From Actinomycetes bacterium (GTDB lineage Bacteria; Actinomycetota; Actinomycetes; Actinomycetales; Dermabacteraceae), in assembly GCA_023389045.1 (NCBI GenBank), contig JAEWEZ010000134.1:1-40160 (forward strand): a stretch of DNA of 40,160 nt, in the 5' to 3' direction. Below the pieces are notes generated by a model that was given only the letters and a program-made list of their open reading frames with translations, was not told where the DNA came from and did no database searches. Shown one piece after another: positions 17,661 through 28,977 of this stretch. A program made the position numbers and the translations under genes. Position 1 is the stretch's first letter. Every line of letters starts with the position of its first letter.

Positions 17661-19255
17661 CGCTGCTCCTTCCCGGGGGAGGACTCCGCTGCCGCGTTCT
17701 CAGCGGAGTCGGATTCGCTCGACGTTGGTGCCGAGGGACCCTCCCCGGCCTTCTCACGCTGCGCCCACCAGGAACGGAAGGACTGCTGCGGGCGCGGCAG
17801 ATCCCGATGATCCGTCCACCCGGGAATCACCGGAAGTATCCCGGGGAGCTTGCCGATATTCGCGCCCGGCAGGAGTTTCGCAGCCGGACCGGCCGAACGC
17901 ACCGCCAGATCGTAGGCGCGCGGGCTGCTCATGAGACGGCTCGCCGCCTGCATCGCCACATCCCAGGTGCCGTGGAAGTGGCCGCGCTGACCGCGACGCT
18001 GATCGACCTCCGTGGAGCGCAGATGCACGAGGATCTGCGGAATATCAATTTTGACGGGGCAGGCATCGAAGCAGGCACCGCACAGACTGGAGGCATAGGG
18101 GAGGGTAGCGCTCGGGTCATCCGGGCCGTGCATCCCCGCCATCTGCGGGGAGAGGATCGCCCCGATCGGCCCCGGATAGGTGGAACCGTAGGAATGCCCA
18201 CCGGCTCGCGCATACACAGGGCACACGTTCAAACAGGCCGAGCAGCGGATGCAGTGCAGGGCCTCGCGCCCCACCGGATCCTCGAGCACGGCAGTGCGAC
18301 CGTTATCCAGCAGCACCAGGTGGAACTCCTCGGGGCCATCGCCCTCATGCACCCCGGTAAACAGAGTGGTGTACGGGTTCATCCGCTCACCGGTTGAAGA
18401 ACGCGGCAACAGCTGCAGGAACACCTCGAGGTCCGCGAAGGTGGGCAGCACCTTCTCGATCCCCACCACGGAGATGAGGGTTCGCGGAAGGGTCAGGCAC
18501 ATGCGCCCGTTGCCCTCAGATTCGACGATCACCAGGGTGCCGGTCTCCGCGATCATGAAGTTGCCGCCGCTGACGGCCACCTTTCCCGGCAGATCCAGGA
18601 ACTTCTCGCGGAGATACCGTCGCGCCGCCCCCGCCAGTTGCTCGGGATCCTCCGTGATCGACGGGTCGAGATCCGGCATGGAGCGCAGGAAAATCTCGCG
18701 GATCTGCTGGCGGTTACGGTGAATCGCCGGCACCAGAATGTGGCTCGGCGTGTCCCCGGCCAGTTGCACGATCAGCTCGGCCAGATCGCTTTCGACCGCC
18801 CGCACCCCGGCGCGGGCCAGGGTCTCGTTCAGGCCGATCTCCTGGGTTGCCATCGACTTGACCTTGAGCACTTCCTCGGCGCCGCGCTCCAGGGCCAGCC
18901 GGGTGACGATATCCCCGGCCTCCTCGGCATCGCGCGCCCAGTGCACCACGCCACCGGCAGCCTGCACCTTCTGCTCTAACTGTTCGAGCAGCTCAGGCAG
19001 ATGATCGGTGGTGTATCGCTTGATGCGGCTTCCGGCATCGCGCAGTTTCTGCCAGTCCCGCAGTTCACGGATCGCGGCCGAGCGCTTGGCCTGAATGGTG
19101 TCGGTGGCGTGGCGCAGATTCCCGCGCAGAACATCATCCTGCAGGGCATCGCGCGCAGCCGCCGGGAAGGTGCGCTGCCCGCGCAGACGGGAGGTGCCGG
19201 GGGAGGCGTGCTGCGGACGCACCGTGGGGATTCCCAAATGGACGGTGGCCATCAT
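17657..19255 (-). CDS. lutB: L-lactate utilisation protein LutB (iron-sulfur)
   Basis: Electron-transfer subunit of lactate oxidation. The 532-aa product has an N-terminal LUD-like domain (about 70-300; KSMATQEIGLNETL, VSGGNFMIAETGTLVIVESEGN) and two ferredoxin-like [4Fe-4S] clusters: CIRCSACLNVCP (Cys335, 338, 341, 345) and CGACFDACPVKID (Cys392, 395, 399). A further helical region and a Ser/Glu-rich tail end the protein. Two consecutive ATGs at 19255 and 19252 overlap the lutA stop; either could start it. It overlaps lutC by ATGA. Confidence 0.95.
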   Translation of the reverse strand: MMATVHLGIPTVRPQHASPGTSRLRGQRTFPAAARDALQDDVLRGNLRHATDTIQAKRSAAIRELRDWQKLRDAGSRIKRYTTDHLPELLEQLEQKVQAAGGVVHWARDAEEAGDIVTRLALERGAEEVLKVKSMATQEIGLNETLARAGVRAVESDLAELIVQLAGDTPSHILVPAIHRNRQQIREIFLRSMPDLDPSITEDPEQLAGAARRYLREKFLDLPGKVAVSGGNFMIAETGTLVIVESEGNGRMCLTLPRTLISVVGIEKVLPTFADLEVFLQLLPRSSTGERMNPYTTLFTGVHEGDGPEEFHLVLLDNGRTAVLEDPVGREALHCIRCSACLNVCPVYARAGGHSYGSTYPGPIGAILSPQMAGMHGPDDPSATLPYASSLCGACFDACPVKIDIPQILVHLRSTEVDQRRGQRGHFHGTWDVAMQAASRLMSSPRAYDLAVRSAGPAAKLLPGANIGKLPGILPVIPGWTDHRDLPRPQQSFRSWWAQREKAGEGPSAPTSSESDSAENAAAESSPGKEQR

Positions 19256-20034
19256 GCCCTCCCCAGGATCGTCTCGGAGGGAACGAAGGGTTTCTCCTTC
19301 GTGGAGGCGAGGATCTGCGCCAAATGGATCGGCAGCGGAGCCGCACCGGTACGGCGCAGCTTCCCACCGATATTCATCAGGCAGGAGGCGTCTCCGGCCA
19401 CCACATAGTCCGCGCCGGACTTGACCACATTGGCGGCCTTATCCGTGACCATCGCATTGGAGGTATCGGAGTTCTTGACCGAGAAGGTGCCACCGAAACC
19501 GCAGCAGGTATCGGAATCGGGCAGGTTCACCACTTCGATGCCTTCGACGGCGCGCAGCAGACGCAGCGGGCGCGGCCCCACTTTCAGCAGCCGCATCGAA
19601 TGGCAGGTGGGGTGGTAGGTGACCTTATGCGGGAAGTAGGCGCCCACATCGGTCACCTTCAGAACATCCACCAGGAGTTCGGAGAGTTCATAGGTTTTAG
19701 CGGCCACCCGGGCGGCGCGCTCTTCAAGTTCCTCATCACCCTCATGACGCGCGACCAGACGGTGCTGGTCACGCACACAACCCGCGCAGGAACCCGAGGG
19801 CATGACGATCGCGTCAACCTCTTCGAGCTGGGGTTCAAAGGTGTCGACGAAGCTACGCACCACGGGTGCGGCCTCGGAGAAATAACCGGTGTTGGTGTGC
19901 ATCTGCCCGCAGCAGGTTTGCCGCGGATCAAAAACCACCTCGTGGCCCAGGCGTTCCAGCAGGATCACCGTGGAGCGAGCCACGTCCGGAGCCATGACGT
20001 CCACCAGGCAGGTGGTCATCAGGGAGATGCGCAT
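19252..20034 (-). CDS. lutA: L-lactate utilisation protein LutA (CCG-domain)
   Basis: Fe-S subunit related to glycolate oxidase GlcF. The 260-aa product contains two CCG (DUF224) cysteine-rich modules: TCLVDVMAP with TCCGQ (Cys41-Cys42), and YHPTCHSMRLL with DTCCGFGGTFSVK. I start at the ATG at 20034, which has GGAGG 7 nt upstream; the TTG two codons earlier is less likely. It lies 90 bp downstream of mqo. No lactate permease gene is seen nearby. Confidence 0.95.
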   Translation of the reverse strand: MRISLMTTCLVDVMAPDVARSTVILLERLGHEVVFDPRQTCCGQMHTNTGYFSEAAPVVRSFVDTFEPQLEEVDAIVMPSGSCAGCVRDQHRLVARHEGDEELEERAARVAAKTYELSELLVDVLKVTDVGAYFPHKVTYHPTCHSMRLLKVGPRPLRLLRAVEGIEVVNLPDSDTCCGFGGTFSVKNSDTSNAMVTDKAANVVKSGADYVVAGDASCLMNIGGKLRRTGAAPLPIHLAQILASTKEKPFVPSETILGRA

Positions 20035-20120
20035 GCGCAAGCCTCCGTGTTCGTCGTCGGGTCTGGGGCGGACCCGGTGTGTTGCATCGTGGCGCCTCCG
20101 GGGCGAGCGGGACGCCGGGC

Positions 20121-20145
20121 GGGCTCACTCGCTGTGGGTGAGCCC
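20121..20145. terminator. Small hairpin at the mqo stop codon
   Basis: GGGCTCAC (20121-20128) pairs with GTGAGCCC (20138-20145) around a 9-nt loop and overlaps the mqo stop. There is no U-tract. It may stabilise the mqo 3' end or attenuate read-through into lutA. Confidence 0.35.
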
Positions 20146-21612
20146 CAGGGCATCGGCGGTGCGTTCGAGAGACTCGTGCGCCGCCTTCGCATCTTCCGAC
20201 AGGGATCGGCCCCAGCTCGGGACCATCTGCCGGATCGTCGGCTCCCACCGCTCCCGGGCCTGCGGGAACATGCGGGTGAGCATCTCCAACATGATCGTCG
20301 TCGCAGTGGACGCGCCGGGGGAAGCGCCGAGCATACCGCCGATGCTGCCATCGGCAGCGGTCACCAGCTGCGTGCCGAACTGGAGAACGCCCACCTTCTT
20401 CGCATCCGGGGCGATCACCTGCACACGCTGTCCGGCGGTGACCTGCTCCCAGTCTTCTTCACGAGCGTCGGGCATGTATTCGAGCAGGGAGGCGAAACGC
20501 TTCGAGCGGGTCGCCGCGAGCTCGGTGACCAGGTAGGTCATGAGATCCAGGTTCGGCGGGGCCACCGCGAGCATCTGCGCAACGTTATCGGTGCGCACCG
20601 AGGTGAGCAGATCGCTCCAGCGCCCGCTCTTGAGGAACTTGGGGGACCAGCCCGCGTAGGGGCCGAACATGAGGGCGCGCTGCCCATCCACATAGCGGGT
20701 GTCCAGATGCGGCACGCTCATCGGCGGGGCGCCAACAGCGGCCTTGCCGTACACCTTGGCATCGTGACGGGCGATCACCTCGGGATTGGTGCAGCGCAGC
20801 CACTGTCCGGAAATCGGGAAACCGCCAAAGCCCTTGATCTCGTCGATCCCGGCTTTCTGCAGCAGCGGCAGGGCATTCCCGCCAGCGCCGACGAAGACGA
20901 AAGGCGCGCGCCAGACCCGCACCTCACCAGCGCTATTGCGCGCCATCACGCCCCAGTCGGAGCCGAGACGACGCAGATCCACAACCTCCCAGCCGCAGCT
21001 GATGGTGGTTCCCACGCGCCCGGCGTAGGCGAAGAGCTTGTCGGTCAGGGCACCGAAGTCCACGTCGGTCCCATCAGGGGAGCGGGTCGCGGCAATGCTC
21101 TGGGTGACCGGTCGGCCCTCACTGACCAGCGGAGCCCACTGGGCGAGCTGCTCATGATCGGTGGTGAACTCCATGCGATCAAACAGGGGGTTCTTCACGA
21201 GCGCCTCATGGCGGCGGCGCAGGAAATCGGTGTTCTCGATCCCCTGCACGAAGCTCATATGCGGAACAGAGTGAATGAAGTCTGCCGGATCGCTAATGCG
21301 GTCGTTCTCCACGAGGTGCGCCCAGAACTGACGGGACACCTGGAACTGCTCATTGATCCGGATCGCCTTGGCGGGGTCGATTGAGCCGTCCACATCCTGC
21401 GGGGTGTAGTTCAGCTCACACAGGGCGGAGTGGCCGGTGCCGGCGTTGTTCCACCCGTCGGAGGACTCCATGCCCACCGCATCCAACTTCTCGACCACGT
21501 GAACGCGCCAGCTTGGCTCCAGCTCACTGAGTAGCGCAGCCAGCGTGGCGCTGGCGATACCGCCGCCAATCAGCACTGCATCGGTGCGCGTGACGTCCAT
21601 GAGGTCGGCCAT
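20125..21612 (-). CDS. mqo: Malate:quinone oxidoreductase
   Basis: Peripheral membrane FAD enzyme that oxidises malate to oxaloacetate and passes electrons to quinone. The 495-aa product opens with the FAD dinucleotide motif DAVLIGGGIASATLA (GGG at 16-18). It then shows KLDAVGMESSDGWNNAGTGHSALCELNYTP in two conserved pieces, FVFVGAGGNALPLLQKAGI and FPISGQWLRC, all typical of Mqo. The ATG at 21612 has GGGAGAG upstream; the long frame extension to 22077 runs antisense to the fucosidase and is not real. With lutABC it groups quinone-linked oxidation of three- and four-carbon acids. Confidence 0.96.
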   Translation of the reverse strand: MADLMDVTRTDAVLIGGGIASATLAALLSELEPSWRVHVVEKLDAVGMESSDGWNNAGTGHSALCELNYTPQDVDGSIDPAKAIRINEQFQVSRQFWAHLVENDRISDPADFIHSVPHMSFVQGIENTDFLRRRHEALVKNPLFDRMEFTTDHEQLAQWAPLVSEGRPVTQSIAATRSPDGTDVDFGALTDKLFAYAGRVGTTISCGWEVVDLRRLGSDWGVMARNSAGEVRVWRAPFVFVGAGGNALPLLQKAGIDEIKGFGGFPISGQWLRCTNPEVIARHDAKVYGKAAVGAPPMSVPHLDTRYVDGQRALMFGPYAGWSPKFLKSGRWSDLLTSVRTDNVAQMLAVAPPNLDLMTYLVTELAATRSKRFASLLEYMPDAREEDWEQVTAGQRVQVIAPDAKKVGVLQFGTQLVTAADGSIGGMLGASPGASTATTIMLEMLTRMFPQARERWEPTIRQMVPSWGRSLSEDAKAAHESLERTADALGLTHSE

Positions 21613-21716
21613 TGCTCTCCCGTTCCGAGATCTCAGTGTTCGACGAGGTGCGATGGGGCGCGCGCTCGCCGAGAGGGGGCACAGGCGGCGGCGCGGGGCG
21701 CCGTCGCATCCCCACC

Positions 21717-21722
21717 AGACTA
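21717..21722 (-). promoter_or_regulatory. Possible -10 (TAGTCT) for mqo-lutABC-galM
   Basis: TAGTCT on the minus strand about 105 nt before the mqo ATG. No clear -35. It is the best candidate in the 211-bp divergent gap with the fucosidase gene. Confidence 0.3.
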
Positions 21723-21811
21723 GCCCGCTTCGCGCGCGACCGAGTACGCGGCGGTGTTGCAGGGCAGTGGGGCGCGGCTGAGGTCCCTCTGCATACCGGG
21801 GTTCAGGTACG

Positions 21812-21817
21812 CACAAT
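21812..21817 (+). promoter_or_regulatory. Putative leaderless promoter -10 (CACAAT) of the fucosidase gene
   Basis: CACAAT, then 6 nt, then the ATG at 21824. No ribosome-binding site precedes this ATG, consistent with leaderless translation. Confidence 0.4.
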
Positions 21818-21823
21818 GCTCCT

Positions 21824-23182
21824 ATGTCGATTCCTCCTGCGGTCTCTGAAGCTGCGTCTGATCCCACGGCTCCGACGGCTACCGCGGGTGCCGCAACCCC
21901 GGGTGGGTTCCCGCTGCTGCACCCCACCGCGGAGCAACTGCAGTGGATGCGCAGCGGCTTCGGCGTTTTCTTCCACGTGGGCGTGAACACCTTCACCGGC
22001 GAGGAGTGGAGCGACGGGAGCGTTCCCGCGAGCGCTTTTGATCCCGATGATCTCGATGCCGAGGAATGGGTGCGCACGGCGCATGATCTCGGCGCCGCCT
22101 ACATCGTGCTCACGGCCAAACACCACGATGGTTTCTGCCTCTGGCCCACCGCCACCACCCGCTACAGCGTGGCCTCCTCGCCCTGCCGTGGCGGCCAGGC
22201 GGATGTGGTCCGGGAGGTGTCCGAGGCCTGCGCCCGCTACGGCGTGGGATTTGGCCTGTACCTCTCGCCCTGGGATCGCAATGCGTCCTGCTATGGGGAT
22301 CCCGCCGCCTACGACGACTTCTACTGCACGCAGCTGGAGGAGCTGTGCACCGGCTACGGGCCGATCACGGAACTCTGGTTCGACGGTGCCGGCTCCGCCG
22401 GGCGCACCTACGACTGGGAGCGGATCGGCGCGATCATCGCCCGGCATCAACCGCAGGCCATGGTCTTCAATATGGGGCCGGCGACCATCCGCTGGGTGGG
22501 GAATGAAGACGGTCTCGCCGCCGATCCGTGCCTGTATGTCACGGACTCTGCCGACCTCAATAACTATGACGAGGACGTCATCACGCATGATGAGCCGCGT
22601 TTCCTCCCACCCGAATGCGATGTCTCGATCCGCCCGGGATGGTTCTGGAAGGAGCATGAGGAACCCAAATCCCTCGACCACCTGCTGACGATCTATGAGC
22701 GGTCCATTGGCCTCGGGGCGAATCTTCTGCTGAATATTCCGCCAGACCGGCACGGGCGGATCGACCTGGCCGATGCGCAGCGCTGCCGTGAACTGCGTGC
22801 AGCGCTTGATCAGCGCTTCGGAAACCCCCTGGAGATTCCCGTCGAACCCGTCGGCCCCGGAACCTGGGAAATCCGAGGTCTGCAGCCGCAGGGTGAGCAG
22901 GAACGTGCTCAGGCGCGACAGGAACCGCCCCTGATCGACTACCTGGAGATCCGGGAGGACATTTCCGCGGGCCAGCGGGTGTGTTCGCATCGGGTGGTGG
23001 GGGCCGACGGGACGGTGCTCGCTACCGGGCACACCGTGGGGGTCCGACGTTTGCATCGCCTCGATCCGCCGATCCCGCTGCAGGCCCTCGCCGGGGCGCG
23101 GGTGGAGTGCGAGGGTGTCGAGCCGGTTCTGGAGGCCCTGTACGTGCATCCGCGTCACGCCAGCGGCGAACATGGGCGCTGA
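21824..23182 (+). CDS. Alpha-L-fucosidase, GH29 family
   Basis: Probably releases L-fucose from glycans. The 452-aa product has the GH29 barrel landmarks WMRSGFGVFFHVGVNTFTG, TAKHHDGFCLWPT, GFGLYLSPWDRN and ELWFDGAG with the nucleophile Asp187, then GANLLLNIPPDRHGRID. A beta-rich C-terminal domain follows (about 345-450). There is no signal peptide or membrane segment, so it looks cytosolic and would act on imported oligosaccharides. The ATG at 21824 fits the leaderless -10. It is divergent from mqo and 55 bp upstream of clpC. Exact linkage specificity cannot be read. Confidence 0.88.
   Translation: MSIPPAVSEAASDPTAPTATAGAATPGGFPLLHPTAEQLQWMRSGFGVFFHVGVNTFTGEEWSDGSVPASAFDPDDLDAEEWVRTAHDLGAAYIVLTAKHHDGFCLWPTATTRYSVASSPCRGGQADVVREVSEACARYGVGFGLYLSPWDRNASCYGDPAAYDDFYCTQLEELCTGYGPITELWFDGAGSAGRTYDWERIGAIIARHQPQAMVFNMGPATIRWVGNEDGLAADPCLYVTDSADLNNYDEDVITHDEPRFLPPECDVSIRPGWFWKEHEEPKSLDHLLTIYERSIGLGANLLLNIPPDRHGRIDLADAQRCRELRAALDQRFGNPLEIPVEPVGPGTWEIRGLQPQGEQERAQARQEPPLIDYLEIREDISAGQRVCSHRVVGADGTVLATGHTVGVRRLHRLDPPIPLQALAGARVECEGVEPVLEALYVHPRHASGEHGR
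23154..23171 (+). promoter_or_regulatory. Possible ClgR-type half site upstream of clpC
   Basis: GTCACGCCAGCGGCGAAC matches the right half (RGCGAAC) of the ClgR box as I recall it (GTTCGC-N6-GCGAAC type); the left half is poor. It lies inside the 3' end of the fucosidase gene, about 30 bp upstream of the clpC -10. Confidence 0.25.
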
Positions 23183-23199
23183 TCGTCAGGCCCACCGCG

Positions 23200-23205
23200 T
23201 ACCCT
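23200..23205 (+). promoter_or_regulatory. Putative -10 (TACCCT) of clpC
   Basis: TACCCT lies 32 nt before the clpC ATG and gives a leader of about 25 nt that includes GGGGAGG at 23227-23233. No good -35 is present, which would suit an activator-dependent promoter. Confidence 0.45.
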
Positions 23206-23237
23206 CGATCCATCACCACCACCGGATGGGGAGGAAC

Positions 23238-25829
<2,592 letters not shown>

Positions 25830-25844
25830 CCGAGGCGTCGCCAC

Positions 25845-26594
25845 GTGCACGTGATCGAGGACTGGGTCCTCACCATCGCTGATGCGTGGTGGGTCCACCT
25901 CGTGCTGTTCGTCGGCGCCTGGATGGACGGTTTCTTCCCGACGGCGCCCAGCGAGTCCATCATTGTGACTCTGTCTTCGCTGTGGGCGTCGTCGGGCAGA
26001 CCCAGCCTGATCCTGCTGGCACTGGCCGCCTGGGGCGGTGCCTTCGCAGGGGACAGCACCGGATACCTGATCGGCCGACGGATCGGCTGGCAGCGTTTCC
26101 GTTTCCTGCGCGACGGCAAGGGCTATCGGGCCGTGCAGGCCGCCGACCGTGGCCTGAGCCGGCGCGCCCTGCTGTTCCTCATGACCGCCCGCTACATTCC
26201 CTTCGGCCGCACCGCCGTGAACCTGGTGGCCGGTGCGGTGCGCTACCCGTACAGCCAGTTCTGGCCCCGTTCGCTACTGTCAACCTTCACCTGGGCGGTG
26301 TACTCCTGTTTTATCGGGGCGGTGGCTGGAAGCTGGTTCCAGGGCAACCACCTGCTGGCCATCACCGTGGCACTGGTGATCGCGGTGGTCACCGCACTGC
26401 TGGTCGAACGCTTCGTCAACTGGCTTAATACGGTGCTGGATCGTCGCCATGAACAGCGTGAACGTGAACGCGCCGCCAAGGAACGCCTGCGTGCCGCCCG
26501 CCGGGAACAGGGAATCACCGGGGCCGGTTCCGTGCGGATCGCTGGTGATGATGACCCCGACGCTGTGGAACCGGAGGAGGTGGCCACCCGATGA
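25845..26594 (+). CDS. DedA family membrane protein
   Basis: A 249-aa member of the DedA/VTT (SNARE-associated) family, thought to move lipids across the membrane or support envelope homeostasis. Visible are the N-terminal re-entrant segment with FFPTAPSESIIV (conserved Glu), GDSTGYLIGRRIG, and TARYIPFGRTAVNLVAG, followed by two more helices and a basic tail (about 200-230). The GTG at 25845 has GAGG 9 nt upstream; GTG 25851 is an alternative. It starts 15 bp after clpC and overlaps argA by ATGA. Confidence 0.9.
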   Translation: MHVIEDWVLTIADAWWVHLVLFVGAWMDGFFPTAPSESIIVTLSSLWASSGRPSLILLALAAWGGAFAGDSTGYLIGRRIGWQRFRFLRDGKGYRAVQAADRGLSRRALLFLMTARYIPFGRTAVNLVAGAVRYPYSQFWPRSLLSTFTWAVYSCFIGAVAGSWFQGNHLLAITVALVIAVVTALLVERFVNWLNTVLDRRHEQRERERAAKERLRAARREQGITGAGSVRIAGDDDPDAVEPEEVATR

Positions 26595-27106
26595 GTATCC
26601 GTATCCGGGCGGCACGGCCCGCTGATGTGCGCGCCATCGACGCTCTCGTGCAGCCCCTCGCCAACGGCCAGATCCTCCTGGGCAAAGACCTCGTGGCCTA
26701 CTACGAGGCGATCCAGGAGTTCCTAGTAGCGGTGGATGAGGACGATGTTGTCGTTGGCTGCGGAGCCCTGCACGTGATGTGGGAAGACCTCGCCGAGGTG
26801 CGCACCCTCGCGGTGGCCGACTCCGTGCGGGGGCAGGGCGTGGGGCATCGGATACTGGTGGCGTTGCTTGGACGCGCCGCGCAGCTGGGCCTCAGCCGCG
26901 TGTTTTGCCTGACCTTCGAGGTGGACTTCTTCGCCCGGCACGGCTTTCGCGAAATGCAGGAGGAAGCCGTCGATGCTGAGGTCTTCTCTCAGCTGCTGCG
27001 GTCACCGGATGAGGGCGTGGCGGAGTTCCTGGATCTCGCCCGCGTGAAGCCCAATACGCTCGGTAACACTCGCATGATCTTCGAGACGGCCGCGCAGGAG
27101 GAGTGA
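26591..27106 (+). CDS. argA: Amino-acid N-acetyltransferase (N-acetylglutamate synthase, Rv2747 type)
   Basis: A 171-aa stand-alone GNAT likely to make N-acetylglutamate for arginine synthesis. It matches the M. tuberculosis Rv2747 type closely in pattern: ILLGKDLVAYYEAIQEFLVA, VVGCGALHVMWEDLAEVRTLAV, acetyl-CoA loop VRGQGVGHRI, VFCLTFEVDFFARHGF and the C-terminal GVAEFLDLARVKPNTLGNTRM. No other arg genes are nearby. The start overlaps the dedA stop (ATGA). The gene converges on mutY across a 157-bp gap in which I see no clear terminator hairpin. Confidence 0.88.
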   Translation: MSIRIRAARPADVRAIDALVQPLANGQILLGKDLVAYYEAIQEFLVAVDEDDVVVGCGALHVMWEDLAEVRTLAVADSVRGQGVGHRILVALLGRAAQLGLSRVFCLTFEVDFFARHGFREMQEEAVDAEVFSQLLRSPDEGVAEFLDLARVKPNTLGNTRMIFETAAQEE

Positions 27107-27263
27107 CGCGTCGGCCGGCACGCATGTGCTGTGCAAAGCGCAGGCTGCCACGCGCGAGGCGAATAGCCCGGCCGGCGAGCACACAGCCGCCGGGAGATAC
27201 CGGTGCAGCATCGAAGCGAAGCCCACACGAGTAGGCGAATACTCAGCCGCAGGGACAGCCCCC

Positions 27264-28304
27264 TTACGGAAGGCGCAGACCCCCGTCGGCGCACTGCACC
27301 GCAAGGGAATCGGCACACAAGGATGCAGCGCAGCGCCGTACCCGCTGCGGATCCTGCGGGTCCAGGGCAAGCATCTGTTCCATCCCGGCCTGCCCGTGCT
27401 CACGCAGCAGCGCCATGATCTGACCGCGCATCTGCCTATCCGTGCCCTCGAAGGCCTGAACCCGTCGGGCCCCGGCAGGCGCAGAGGGTTTCCCCGCTGC
27501 CAGCCAGCGGCAATGCCCGGCACTCAGCGGGCACTGCTCGCAGTGGGCCGTGCGCGCAGTGCAGATGAGCGCACCCAGTTCCATCACCGCCTGATTCCAG
27601 GCCACGGAATGGTCCTGCTCAGCCGGAACCGTGGCGGCGGCTAGGCGCTGCTCCGCAGCGGTGAGGGAGGGAGCCGGCAGAGCCCGGCCCTGCACAGCGC
27701 GGGCGAGGACCCGTCGGATATTCGTATCGACGACGACCGCGTGCTCACCATGCGCAAAGGCGGTCACGGCTGCAGCCGTGTAGGCGCCGATGCCGGGCAG
27801 GGCGAGAAGCGCATCCTGCCCGTGCGGAACGGTGCCGGCGTGCCGATCACGGATCACCCGGGCACACTCCTGGAGGCGGAGCGCACGGCGCGGATACCCC
27901 AGGCGGTCCCAGGCTCGCAGCACCTCAGCGGTGGGCGCTTCGGCTAGGTCGGCGGGCCCAGGCCAGCGCCGCATCCACTCTTGCCAGCGGGGGAGAACAC
28001 GCGCCACGGGCGTCTGCTGCAGCATCACCTCGGAGACGAGCACCCCCCAGGCAGTTCGGTCGGGATCGCGCCAGGGCAGATCGCGGGCATTCTCGGCGTA
28101 CCAGGCGATGACGGCGTCAACTGCATCGTCAGGGAGGGCAGGGGGATGCGCAGGGGGACGTGCCGTGCTCCCTGTCGGGGCCGTCGCACGGTGCGCCGCA
28201 GCCGTGTCAGGAGCAGCAGACGCAGCCGCATCGGCAGCGGTGTTCTGGCGGGTGGGGGCGGGCACGGGTTCGACGGTATCGGATGCGGGCCTGGTTCCCC
28301 GCAT
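27264..28304 (-). CDS. mutY: A/G-specific adenine glycosylase MutY
   Basis: Removes A mispaired with 8-oxoguanine. The 346-aa product has LPWRDPDRTAWGVLVSEVMLQQTP (in pieces, with catalytic Glu), the helix-hairpin-helix LPGIGAYTAAAVTAFA, VVVDTNIRRV (catalytic Asp) and a C-terminal Fe-S loop C-x6-C-x2-C-x6-C (CTARTAHCEQCPLSAGHC); the last spacing is one residue longer than the usual x5. There is no full MutT-like domain. The first ~55 residues are Ala/Pro/Thr-rich and unlike the family, and the ATG at 28304 has a weak ribosome site, so the true start may lie further in. Confidence 0.92.
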   Translation of the reverse strand: MRGTRPASDTVEPVPAPTRQNTAADAAASAAPDTAAAHRATAPTGSTARPPAHPPALPDDAVDAVIAWYAENARDLPWRDPDRTAWGVLVSEVMLQQTPVARVLPRWQEWMRRWPGPADLAEAPTAEVLRAWDRLGYPRRALRLQECARVIRDRHAGTVPHGQDALLALPGIGAYTAAAVTAFAHGEHAVVVDTNIRRVLARAVQGRALPAPSLTAAEQRLAAATVPAEQDHSVAWNQAVMELGALICTARTAHCEQCPLSAGHCRWLAAGKPSAPAGARRVQAFEGTDRQMRGQIMALLREHGQAGMEQMLALDPQDPQRVRRCAASLCADSLAVQCADGGLRLP

Positions 28305-28331
28305 CGTCCGCTGCTCGGCGGTACGCCCCGG

Positions 28332-28359
28332 TGCTGTGGCTCACCGCAGCTCCACAGCA
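28332..28359. terminator. Hairpin in the mscL-mutY gap
   Basis: TGCTGTGG (28332-28339) pairs with CCACAGCA (28352-28359) around 12 nt. It lies about 120 nt beyond the mscL stop and 28 nt before the mutY ATG. It may be an mscL terminator or part of the mutY leader; no U-tract. Confidence 0.35.
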
Positions 28360-28479
28360 TGAACGACGGAGCGAGACCCAGAGGGTCGCGCCCCGTGCAT
28401 GGAGTGGGTGCCGCGCAGTCGCGGCGGGATCACAGCGTGGGGACGCGGCGATCCGATGCGGGGTTCACCCGCGAGCGCA

Positions 28480-28911
28480 TCAGACAATCGGCCCCTGCGG
28501 AGGCTGCTGGGTGGTGCCGCCGCGCTGAGCGGAGAGCAGGTCGCGGATCTCGGTGAGGAGGGCGACATCCTCGGGCACCGGGTTCTCTTCCTCGGCGGGC
28601 AGGCCGCGACGCTTGCGGGCCATGGCGCGGGCCTGGGCGATCGGCATCACGAAGACGAAGTACACGACAGCCGCGGTGATCAGGAAGGAGATGATCGCGG
28701 AGAGGATGGCCCCGATGTTCACCAGGGTGGCCTCATTGGTGATGGTGAAGGCGAGGCCGTTCACGTTGCCACCGCCGAACACGTTGATCACGGGCTGGAT
28801 CAGGTTCTCGACGAATGCGTTGATCAGGGCGGTGAAGGCACCGCCGATGACGACACCGACAGCGAGGTCGATGACATTGCCTCGCATGATGAAGTCCTTG
28901 AAGCCCTTCAT
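28480..28911 (-). CDS. mscL: Large-conductance mechanosensitive channel
   Basis: Emergency-release pore that opens under membrane tension at osmotic downshift. The 143-aa product begins MKGFKDFIMRGNVIDLAVGVVIGGAF in two pieces matching the family N-terminal amphipathic helix and first membrane helix (about 14-40), has a periplasmic loop, a second helix (about 68-92), and the C-terminal bundle LLTEIRDLLSAQ. The ATG has GGAGGA 7 nt upstream. A Gln/Pro-rich end follows the bundle. It is downstream of the SAF-domain gene with a hairpin between them. Confidence 0.97.
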   Translation of the reverse strand: MKGFKDFIMRGNVIDLAVGVVIGGAFTALINAFVENLIQPVINVFGGGNVNGLAFTITNEATLVNIGAILSAIISFLITAAVVYFVFVMPIAQARAMARKRRGLPAEEENPVPEDVALLTEIRDLLSAQRGGTTQQPPQGPIV

Positions 28912-28941
28912 GGAACGTTCCTCCGGTCGAAGTAGTGGCTG

Positions 28942-28974
28942 GGGCTCGTGTCCAAACGGACAGGTGTTGAGCCC
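28942..28974. terminator. Hairpin between the SAF-domain gene and mscL
   Basis: Outer stem GGGCTC/GAGCCC (28942-28947 with 28969-28974) and inner stem TGTCC/GGACA (28949-28953 with 28958-28962). It lies just past the SAF gene stop and upstream of the mscL ribosome site, so it may separate the two genes. Confidence 0.6.
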
Positions 28975-28977
28975 GCA

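Noticed and set aside
19324..21384. 686-aa plus-strand open frame
   Set aside because: Antisense to mqo and lutA, His/Gly/Arg-rich shadow composition, no family motif.
21613..22077. N-terminal extension of the mqo reading frame
   Set aside because: Runs antisense into the fucosidase gene; Mqo begins at the FAD motif just after 21612.
27107..27263. Terminator or small gene between argA and mutY
   Set aside because: Several short GC repeats but no convincing stem and no supported frame.
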